DNA of 64,000 nucleotides, from assembly GCA_023333565.1 (NCBI GenBank), contig JAJKFH010001315.1, forward strand, positions 558,001 to 622,000. The letters run 5' to 3'. The stretch comes from Puffinus mauretanicus. Taxonomy: Eukaryota > Chordata > Aves > Procellariiformes > Procellariidae. A model generated the notes under the pieces. That model ran no database searches, was not told the DNA's origin, and saw only the letters and a program-made list of their open reading frames with translations. Each line of letters starts with the position of its first letter. Position 1 is the stretch's first letter. A program made the position numbers and the translations under genes. Shown here piece after piece: positions 53,037 to 61,968 of the stretch.

Positions 53037-54761
53037 CTCCCCCTGCCCACCAGCCACTCCCAAGGGCTAGCACCTTAACTTCTCAACTTCAACTTTGTCA
53101 TTTCTAGCGTTGCTCTCAATTCTTACAGCTTGTTTCTTTCTTTGCTCCCAGGGAGAAGGAACAAACTCCTGTAACCGGTCATATGAGCTGGCGTGCAGAT
53201 GAGCAGCCGGCAGTGACACTGCACTACATCCTTCTGGGGATGCCGCCCGCCGTGTGAGATGGGGACGGAGAGGGACTCCTAGTCAAAGGAACTATACAGC
53301 CGGCACGTACACATATATCTCTGTATGTACATGCGTGTGCTCACAGCTGCTCAATAGTGCTAACTACTGCTTTCTGTGCACCTGAAATACCATTTTCTCA
53401 GAGTTTATATTCCATGCAAATACTTAGTCTCTTAGTTGGGAGCTCGGATGAAATGCAGACGGGGGGGTTGGTTCAGGGTAGTTTCTAGGGCAGAGAGCTT
53501 GCCAGCACTGAATGAGGGATCTGCTGGAAACGGCTCGCTGAATCCGGGCTGTTGTCTCTCAGTCCAGGTTTTCTTATCTGGGTTGCTCTCCCCAGAGGCT
53601 CATGTTTCTCCAGCAATCCAAATCAGTCTAATCCCGTCATGGAGGAAAGCCCTTAACGCTTTGCAGTCTGTCTTACATGTGTTTAATTTCTATAATATCT
53701 GGGCACTGTGGCTGCTCTTCAATGTTTAAATGCTGCTTTTTCACATTTACTGTGATGGTGGGTTTTTTTCATTGCCGCCTTTTCAGCAAATTTGGAAAGG
53801 AGGTTATTCTTATAAAACAATCCTTTCTTTGCATCTTATTTTCATAATAATTATTAATATATTGCTTGCTTAAATAGTTCGACCTACTGTCTATATATCC
53901 TTATACCACATATTATAGAGGGGGTTTTTGTCTATTTCCCATATACTTATCTTTCTGGATTTTTGACATGTTTAAGCAACGGGCACTTTCAAGATACTTT
54001 AGCGAACTAAATTATTGAATCAGCTAAACAGCTAAATTAAATATAACTATTTTCTTTTTTTACATTCTTAATCTTTTTTCTTCTCTGGTTGAGAGAACAC
54101 TTTGCAAATAGATTATTCCACCAGCTGGTGTTATTCAGCATCATTATCCTCACTTTCTGGCAGACCTACTTTTTGTTCATGTTGTGTTTTTTTTTCCTGA
54201 AGATGTTCATATTTTCATCACCTGATAGGTGATCCACGGGGCCGAGTTCCTCACCCTTGTAATACAGTTCACTCATTGACTTTAGGGTGCACTGAATACT
54301 CACAGGCAGTCACGGAGTTCTACCTTGGTGGCGTGCAAAGGTATTTGTTTGCACTTATCTCTGGACAAGAAAGTTTTATAACCTGTGTTTAAAACATGAA
54401 GCTGAAAATTGTCCTGAAAAATCCAAGGCAGCTACTTGAAATCAGTTTTAAAGATAAGGGAAGTTTATTTCTTGGCATCTTAAGTTTGTTTCTGTTCCCA
54501 GTGTACAGCAATGTAAAAGTGATATTTTGTGATTGCTCTGCATTTGAAATATATGCATTTTAGATGACTGATAATTTCAGATCACGTACAGAGGAATTCA
54601 CATTCTCTGAATTTAGTTTGTCTAGCTTGCATTCCTCTGTTAGGAAGCTGTACCCCTTCCGAGACCAGCCGAGCCATTAAACAATGAGTTAAACCTCTCC
54701 CTCTGTTGACACATTTAAGTACCTAGAAAAGAAATTAGTATCAGTGAGATTACTTTATCTA
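53037..54761. other. intergenic region, nothing recognised
   Basis: AT-rich unique sequence between a young and an old CR1. No gene or repeat could be supported. Confidence 0.5.
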
Positions 54762-55800
54762 GAATAAATCATGTCAAACAAGCTCATTTCCAGCTCTGGT
54801 TAGGTAACTGCTCCTGTGTATAGCAGAAAAGCCACAGATGCCAGATACCTTGGTTTTAGAAAGACTTCTAACGCTGTCTCACATCTGTCTCACAAGCAAG
54901 CCACAGCAAAACGCGAATGGATGGGAACACAACTGGGTGTAAACTGGACCCAGAGAATATTTAGCAAGAGTACGTTGTTAACTTGGCTGGATGCATCAAG
55001 CAGAATTCTGCAGGAGTATCTCCACAGCACCAATTTGATATTTTCATTAAATAATTTGGATGACAGAACAGACAACTTGCTTACCAAACCCACTGGCCGG
55101 GAGGGGCAGGAAGTGTTGGAGGATAGGGCTAGGGCCTCAATGAACTTGGCAAATTACAGTCGGGGGAAAGTAAGTGATTCAAAGGACATACTTTCACTCT
55201 CTGCAGAATTACCAACATCACAAATGCAGGTTGTGGAATTACTGGTCTGATAGCATCACTCTATAAACAGATTTGGTGGTTAACATGGATCACAAACCAA
55301 ACAGGAGTCAGCCACGCCACTACAAAAAAGGCAAATAGCGCCGGGGGCTATATAAAAAGGAATATTGTTTGCCAGGCAAATGAAGCTATTCTTCTGTTAT
55401 GCTTAGGGCTAGTAAACCTTCAGTTGGAGTATTGTTTTCTGCTTTGGCTAGAATACAGAATTAGAGGTTTTATGAGGAAACAGTGGAGGAATTGGAGTGG
55501 TTTGTCCTAGAGAAAGGGGAGACCCAGTAGGGGGGCCTAAATATGTGCACTGTATTTCTAAGGGAGAGGGCAATAAACTCGTCTCATCTGCTGAAAAGGC
55601 TCAGTAGGCAACAGAGATCTGGGTTAGATGTTAGAAATAGCTTTCTCATGGTGCAGATAAACAGCAAGAAAGATTACTATGGGGTATGACAGCCTTGGTT
55701 TTTGAGTTTTGAGGTGCAGATTGGATAAGCATCTGTCAGAAATTACCTGAATATAATTGAGTCTGCTTTTTGGGCGGGAGGAAGGAGACCATTCCCATCC
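54762..55800 (+). mobile_element. ancient, strongly diverged CR1-type LINE
   Basis: The order of motifs follows the CR1/L3-type ORF2 3' half: AATCATGTCAAACAAGCTCA near 54767, a TTCATTAAATAATTTGGATGA block (the FxNDLDD region of the polymerase), GGATCACAAACCAAACAGGAG-like near 55287, AAAAAGGCAAATA near 55325, then TATATAAAAAGGAATATTG and a late TTAGATGTTAGAAATAGCTT. Similarity is to consensus patterns I know and is spread over about 1 kb with many gaps. The 144-codon frame at 54816-55250 is chance, not a gene. The usual ATTCTRTG tail is not visible. Confidence 0.75.
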
Positions 55801-56550
55801 CTGTTTTTCTGATATTCCTGTTTGGAGCCAAAGGTCATAATTTAGACACCTAAGTCAGATGTCTAAATTATACATTGTCAATACCAGCTAATTATCATCC
55901 CGAGACTCTTGCTTTCCATTTCTGTTTAATATATCACTAGGAAAAAAATCTTAGTGGTTAATAATTCAAATCAGAAGCTGCGATAAAGTAGGCTGGCACC
56001 ACTCTATGCAAACTTAATTTGTTCAAACCTGTGTTTTCCAAGTCCTAGGCTGCTTTTGAGCACATACTGCCAGCTCTGCTAATGTCTAAACAGCTTATGA
56101 TCTAGAGACCTGTCTGTTGGACATTAGGATGATCCAGTTCATTTAATAAAGGCCATATTGGAACACCCATTTGACTTACTGCAGAAAGAATGCTGGGTGA
56201 AAAGAGGAAAGGAAAACCCACACAAATATTACTCATTCAGAAAATGCTAAAACTCAGGCTCTGAACAGCCTTTGATATTTGACCTCTGCAGATGGCCTGT
56301 AATTAAGACTCTAATCCTTTAAACACTCAAACACACTTAACTTATAAGTTAATAGTATTAGTCACATGCCTGAAGTGTGCATGGCTGGAGCAAAAAACTG
56401 TTGAGTACAGCTGATTAAAAACTTGCAACAAAGACACTTTCTGGTGGAACATTGTCCTATATTTTGAGTCTTTTCTAAACATTCTAGTCCCAAGTAATTT
56501 CCTAATGAAGGTATTTAATAAAAATAAAACTTAACCAAGTTCTTGCTTAA

Positions 56551-57141
56551 TGTGCTGGTTTGGGATAGAGTTAATTTTCTTTATAGCAGCTCGTATGGGG
56601 CTATGTTTTGGATTTGTGCTGAAAATAACGTTGATAACACAGGGATGGTTTAGTTCCTGCTGAGCAGTGCTTACACAGAGTCAAGGCCTTTTCTGCTCCT
56701 CACCCCACCCCACCAGCGAGCAGGCTGGGGGGGGCACAAGAAGCTGGGAGGGGACACGGCTGGGACAGCTGACCCCAACTGACCAAAGGGGATATTCCAT
56801 ACCATATGACGTCATGCTCAGCATATAGAGCTGGGGAAGAAGGAGGAAGGGGGGGACGTTCGGAGTGATGGCGTTTGTCTTCCCAAGTAACTGTAACGCG
56901 TGATGGAGCCCTGCTTTCCTGGAGATGGCTGAACTCCTGCCTGCCGGTGGGAAGGAGTGAATGAATTCCTGGTTTTGCTTTGCTTGCGCATGTGGCTTTT
57001 GCTTTACCTGTTAAACTGTCTTTATCTCAACCCTTGAGTTTTCTCACTTTTACTCTCCTGATTCTCTCCCCCATCCCACCAGGAGGGAGTGAGCAAGCAG
57101 CTGTGTGGTGCTCAGTTGCCGGCTGAGGTTAAACCACAGCA
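56551..57141 (+). mobile_element. solo LTR of an avian endogenous retrovirus (copy 2)
   Basis: A 591-bp element with TGT...GCA ends and a perfect 5-bp target-site duplication (CTTAA on both sides). It carries an intact CRE (TGACGTCA, 56807-56814) followed by a CATATAG TATA-like box. Both outer parts match the LTR at 19733-20296, but the central R/U5 region is unrelated, so it is a different subfamily. No internal retroviral sequence is present. It sits in the same orientation as SPTY2D1, about 2.9 kb upstream of its start codon. Confidence 0.9.
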
Positions 57142-57462
57142 CTTAAAAAGGTGTACACAAAAAGAATAAATCGATCTGAACTTTTTCAGAGGCAGAAATT
57201 ACAGTTTCCTGGGAGATTTGAGAGGAGTTATTTTGGTTTTCTGGAAGATGTAGGTTTAAATTCACCATTTACAATTCTTTCAAAGCAAGTTTGAGATTAA
57301 ACATGCACAGAATCAGACAGATCAGAGTTACAAAGAGGAAGAAACATCTTCTATCTTGGTTTTTATTTAACAGCAATATCAGCTTAAAGGCACAAAAGTT
57401 GTTTCTTCTCTTGTTGCTGACAGACTAGCTGTACTTGGGAATCCTGGCAAGCTTAGTCTGGA

Positions 57463-58056
57463 TCAGTTCATCACATTGTAAATGTACGAAAAGATTATGA
57501 AGAGTGAACACAATTTGGGAAGTGATTTAAGATACAGGGAGGACAGAGCTGTAGGCATACACATCACAGAAGTTCCCATTTGTTGTTGCACATCTGCCAG
57601 AAAAAGAGACTGGACCACATCAAGGCATTGCGCTGACGTGTAACATATGCTAGATATGAGTTTAAGTGCCATGGGTGCAATCTGGGAATTCTGACACAGC
57701 TCAGCGTTGTTTGCCACTGCCCTACAAAATGCCTGCAGCATACATTTACACAGTGCTGTTACTTCTCCCATTGGCCCTAACGCAGACGTAAATCCCCCCT
57801 GCTGAAGGACATGTGATATCACAGTATTGTCATACACAGGAAAAGGTAGCGACTGTGGTTAAAGGTTTCCAAAAAGTGGCATGCAACAAACAACTGCAAT
57901 GCCATCCCCTGGCCTGGTCGTAACTCCTCTTTTAGATGCAGGGAGAGATTTTCTCCACTCATCTTCAGGATCACAGTCAGCAGAATAAAGACTGCGTTTA
58001 GCCAAGTATTCCTGCCAACTCTCACACAGACCAAAGTAAGCAAACATAAAAGCCAA
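57463..58056 (-). pseudogene. unrecognised disrupted protein-coding remnant
   Basis: One minus-strand frame runs for about 195 codons with a single in-frame TAA (57861-57859). The first part has CESWQEYLAKRSLYSADCDP and PEDEWRKSLP; after the stop it continues with PVYDNTVISHVLQQGGF, GEVTALCKCMLQAFCRAVA and PMALKLISSICYTSAQCLD. The mixed composition and amphipathic-helix look suggest former coding sequence, perhaps of an all-helical (HEAT/armadillo-like) protein. I do not recognise the family. No intron is visible, which fits a retrocopy or a single exon. No poly-A tail or flanking repeat was seen. It may still be a chance frame. Confidence 0.35.
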
Positions 58057-58070
58057 AGAGCAACAATCAT

Positions 58071-59290
58071 CGCTCTGTCAATACTGTTGTTATACAGGAA
58101 TCTGAGTCATACTAAAAGGCGTCTCAAGGAAGGGAGCAGTGGAGATACAAGAAATTCAAGACAGAGCAGGGAAATTCTGATTAAAGAAGCATCACAGCAG
58201 CGATGGGGTGGCGGATAAGACTACCAGAAAATGGCATCATATCCTTCTTGACAGTACCACGGAGGGCAACAGAATGCCAAAAATGAGAGAAAAATTGGTG
58301 AACCACTCACTGACTGTGAAGAGAGACTGACTAGAAAGTCTTAAAATTAAAAAAAACTTAAACTGAAAATTTGAAGAAAGTAATAATATAAAGAGGGCGG
58401 AAACGAGAAGAGGTGATCTAGGTCTGAGTCAGAAGTAAAAAGTCAGCGCGCGTCTTATGGAGATGAGAATTAAACGGGGAAGAGAGAGAAAGATTAAGTT
58501 CTTACAGGGCAAGGGGTTAAATCAGGACTGTGGCCCAAGAGAAAGCAGTGGGAGGTCAGAAGTGTCTACTCTGCACAGAGCCACACAGAGATACCACACC
58601 AAGCGTTACAGAAACAATTTCAGATCTCCTGTAGTTCAAGAACTACAAAAGCCCTGCGAGTTAACTGGTGCAGTGCCTCACTCAAATAAATTGTCCTGTT
58701 CCTCCCCTCAGTTAGGGCCACACTGGGCATCTTTACACCAGGCTGCAACATGGCTTATAGCTACACCCAGAAAGGAATTTCAGATACGAAAAAGATAAAG
58801 TGAGGGCAGCGAGGAAGCAAAGGGACATTGGAAAAGACAGGAAACTGGAGGAACTGAAAGTGAAGAGTGGTCAAGTAATATCAATGTTAAAGAAGAATTT
58901 ATGTTAAAGAAGGATAAAATGAATTAAAAAAAGCTTCCTTTCAGTGCCCAGGTTTCTACGAGAAGCAGTGTGGAGCAGAGGAATTGTTGTCAGATGGATC
59001 TCAGATAACAGTAATAGGAAAAGAGCTGACAACCAAAGCAAGGGAAGAGTCTTCAGTCAGCTGGTGTTCTTGCACAATTTTCCGGGTTGTCAGACTTGGA
59101 AATACATTTGAACACACACGGAGCGTTTTGTTTGGCCACCTCGAAGCTCAGCATTGCTCCTGGGAGCCCTGTTTTATCAGGCGGTATTCACGGGGCCGGG
59201 AGTGCGCTGCTGCTGAAGCTGTGACATCCCTAGAAGCCAAGCACCGTTTTTCGAGCCTTGATAAGCCAAGAAAGATCGCTGCAGAAACTC
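58071..59290. other. region upstream of the SPTY2D1 CpG island
   Basis: A-rich to mixed sequence with no recognised repeat. If an SPTY2D1 antisense transcript exists, as in human, it would start near here, but I see nothing in the sequence that proves it. Confidence 0.4.
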
Positions 59291-59769
59291 CATATCCTCC
59301 TGCGCTACGGGATGTCTGCGTGGCGGTGGGCGCTGGCCTGGGAGCGGGACGGGGGGCAGGTGTCGGGGAGCGACGGCCCCTCGCCCCGAACAGCTTTTCC
59401 CCTTCAAAACCCCACAAACCTCACCGCAAGAGCTGCTAGACAAAAAAAAAAAAATTCACATAAAAAGAATTCACAAAAAAAAGATTTGCTGACGCGTCTC
59501 TGTGCCCGGGCCGGGGCTGACCAGGCGTTTCTCTGGGGGAAACTGAGGCGCGCAACGGCGCGGCCGCGGCAGCCCCACAGCGGCGCCAGCTGCTGGCGCA
59601 GGGCTGCGGGCAGGGCGGGGGCGGCCCCGGCGGCCCTCATTAGGCGGCCGCCGCCGCGGCCCCGGGCCCCACCGCTCTCCGGGGCTCACGGCGAGGCGCT
59701 ACCGCCGGCCGAGGCGCGCCCCGCCCTCCCTGCCCTCCCCAACGGACGCGTTTCCTGAGGCGAGGCGCT

Positions 59770-59804
59770 CGTCACAGGGGAAGTGACGCGCGGGCGGTGT
59801 GACG
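59770..59804. promoter_or_regulatory. cluster of three CRE half-sites upstream of the SPTY2D1 TATA box
   Basis: CGTCA at 59770-59774 and TGACG at 59784-59788 and 59800-59804, all within 35 bp and 20-54 bp upstream of the TATA box. Half-sites are bound by CREB/ATF more weakly than the full palindrome. Function is inferred. Confidence 0.5.
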
Positions 59805-59823
59805 CCGGCGCGAGGCGAGGTGA

Positions 59824-59830
59824 TATAAAG
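59824..59830 (+). promoter_or_regulatory. SPTY2D1: TATA box of SPTY2D1 (TATAAAG)
   Basis: A consensus TATAAA in GC-rich sequence, about 170 bp upstream of the SPTY2D1 ATG. A start near 59855 would give a leader of about 140 nt without an upstream ATG. An ETS-like CCGGAAGC sits at 59846-59853. A strong TATA inside a CpG island is less common than a TATA-less one. Confidence 0.7.
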
Positions 59831-59992
59831 GGTAGGCGGCGGCGGCCGGAAGCGAGCGGAGCGGAGCCGAGCGGCGCGGCGGGGCGGGCGGCGGGCGGGG
59901 GCAGGCGGCCGGCCGGCGTCGCCTCTGCCGGGCGCGGAGGGGAGCGGGGAGGAGCAGGGCGGCTGCCTCACCGCCCCCTCCCCGAGCCAGCC

Positions 59993-60052
59993 ATGGATTT
60001 CCGCAATATTCTCGTGATGGCCTCGGAGCAGCAGGGGCTGAACTCGGTGCCG
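59993..60052 (+). CDS. SPTY2D1: SPTY2D1 coding exon 1 (gene continues past the right edge)
   Basis: The 20 codons read MDFRNILVMASEQQGLNSVP and end in phase 0 at a GTGAGC donor. They align with the N-terminus of human SPTY2D1 (MDFREILMIAS...NNVP), which also ends at this Pro. SPTY2D1 is the vertebrate SPT2 protein, a nuclear histone H3-H4 chaperone that binds DNA and helps handle nucleosomes during transcription; its chromatin-binding domain is at the C-terminus, outside this window. The start has an excellent Kozak context (GCCAGCCATGG). Exon 2, expected to begin with KRYSLAVGPP-like sequence, is not found before 64000. Confidence 0.93.
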
Positions 60053-60419
60053 GTGAGCTCGGGGGTGGCTGCGACTGCTGGGGGGCGGTGGGGGTGGGGA
60101 GAAGCTCGAGGCCGGGGCACGGTGACCGTTACAGCCGTTGCGGCGCCCCCGGCTGCCCGCACTCTAGTGGCCCGGGGCGGGGGGCGGCTCGGGGCTGGGC
60201 CGCGTCGTGCCGGGGCCCCGCGCTCCCCTCACGGGCCCTCGAGGGTCTCGCTTGGGCCTCTGCCCCTCGCCTCGGGCCCCGCCGGGGGACCCGCCCGAGG
60301 AAGCCGGTTTACGGGCCTGGCTGACACTGGCGGAGCCTGCCCGGCCGGCCCGAGGCCGGGCCTTTGGCCTCGCCGTCCGGCGGTACTCGCTTTTGGGGGC
60401 TGGAGAAGCGTCCGTGTGC

Positions 60420-60441
60420 GGGGGGGGGGAGGGGGGGGGGG
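60420..60441. repeat. poly-G tract (G10 A G11), G-quadruplex candidate
   Basis: An almost unbroken 22-nt G run on the plus (transcribed-sense) strand about 370 bp into SPTY2D1 intron 1. Such tracts near a promoter can form G-quadruplexes. The exact length may be affected by sequencing. Confidence 0.8.
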
Positions 60442-61865
60442 AAGCGGGGCTCCTTCTGTCAACAGGTCTCGGCACGCTTGGAGCTGGGAAGGGGTAGCCG
60501 GAGTTTGCGCCTTCTGGTCGCCAAAAATACCGAGATCCCGAGAGCAAAACCGGCGGTGCGGGGGAAGGCAGTGGTGGTGGTTAAAAGTCGGATAAGTCCT
60601 TTTGTTTGCTCTGAAAACAGAAGTCTGCCACGTCTTAAATGCGGGTCGGAGACAAAGAATGACAAGTTTTGGATGAATGTGCTGCTGAACGTTGTCCAGT
60701 ACCTTTGTATCCCTTGCTAAGGAATAGCTTGCAACAACTGTATGTGGTGAAGAGCGTTTGGTTTATTATGAATATTATTCTGAAGTCTGTATTTCATCAG
60801 TTTGTATTTTAAGTCAAGCTATCAGTTTTATCTTGATTCAGTATGAAATAACCCACTTACTTGGCTGAATGAAGTCTGGCAGTAGGAAGGGCCTGTGGCC
60901 TTTTGGTACATTAGTATCCTGGGTTTCATTCCTTTGGCAGGACCCAAATTATAAGTCATGTGTGCGTATTTGGATAAAAAGTATTTTCTCTTTGGTAGCC
61001 AGCAGCTAGGGAAACACTTTTCCTGTCTGTTCTTTAACCGAGTGCTAGAGTTCTATGTTTCTATGATTAGCTCGCTTAAACCAGTGTAAATGAGAGGGGT
61101 AGTTGTTTTTAGCATAAACTATAGGAAAAACAGAAAAAGCGTACTCTTTAGTTCTAACACTGCTGAAATGGAGGCACTCGAGGATTGAGAGTATCTCAGT
61201 CTCTCTATATCACTGGTAAAACTTTGGTAATGTTCGCTAATACTGTGACCAGTTGGTAATATGGACGAACCATATGGTAGATATGCATAATTTGTCAGAT
61301 TCCATCGTGTTTTAAAAACCTTATAAAATGTACTCTTCAATATTTAGCCTGATTTAGTTTGTCTCTGACTCTACATAGAAATATGGTTTGTAACATAAAT
61401 ATAAAAATATCAAATATAAAAATACTTTAAGATATTTAAATGCCTGTTTTATGACTCCTAAAACAAGCTGTTCCACTAAATTGACATTGGGTTGTTGTAG
61501 TTCTTATTTAGATGTTTAAAACTTTGTTTTACCTTCTTAGTTTTCTCATGCAGCTTTAGTGTACTGTACCACTATTTTTTATCATTACAAACCATGATGA
61601 TGAATTGATGAAATATCTGCCATGTTCTCTGTTGCAGATGAGATGGTGGAGGGAGGCAATCCTACTCGTGCAATGGATGAGGGTTTTGTAACTCTTTTTA
61701 GAAAAGGCAGGATTAGGATTTGCTTACCTGATTAACTCACGGAGTGAGAGTGCCATTCAATCCATAGCTGAAGCAGTTTGGTTTCCTGCCATTCTAGCAC
61801 GTTAGTGGTGCAGCTTTTAGCTGTAAAGTTGGCGTTAGGCTCTGAGCAAAAGTGGACCTGCACTT

Positions 61866-61968
61866 GGAATCATAGAATCATTTAGGTTGGAAAAGACCTT
61901 TAAGATCATCAAGTCCAACCATTAACCTAGCACTGCCAAGTCCACCACTAAACCATGTCCCTCAGCAT
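61866..61968 (-). mobile_element. CR1 LINE 3' end fragment
   Basis: On the plus strand it begins GGAATCATAGAATCATTTAG and runs through TTGGAAAAGACC, AAGTCCAACC and AACCTAGCACTGCCAAGTCC, the reverse of a CR1 tail. Same subfamily as the 17.2-kb copy. Only about 100 bp remain. Antisense within SPTY2D1 intron 1. Confidence 0.92.

Larger units (their letters stand above)
59300..60560. promoter_or_regulatory. SPTY2D1: CpG island covering the SPTY2D1 promoter and exon 1
   Basis: Dense CpG and repeated GC-boxes begin after an A-rich stretch at 59440-59485 and fade out in early intron 1. Promoter sites and coding exon 1 lie inside. The long open frames on both strands here (for example 59783-60595) come from base composition. 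Confidence 0.85.

Noticed and set aside
54816..55250. 144-codon plus-strand open frame as a candidate gene
   Set aside because: It lies inside the old CR1-type LINE, and the polymerase-like order of motifs is seen at DNA level across frames; the frame itself is chance.
58071..59300. possible SPTY2D1 antisense (SPTY2D1OS-like) micropeptide gene
   Set aside because: I looked for the short hydrophobic start expected from the human micropeptide and found no matching frame; position alone is not enough.
59783..60595. 270-codon plus-strand open frame over SPTY2D1 exon 1
   Set aside because: It is read in a frame other than the one used by SPTY2D1 (MDFRNIL...) or crosses the GTGAGC donor, and it is Gly/Arg/Ala-rich CpG-island noise.
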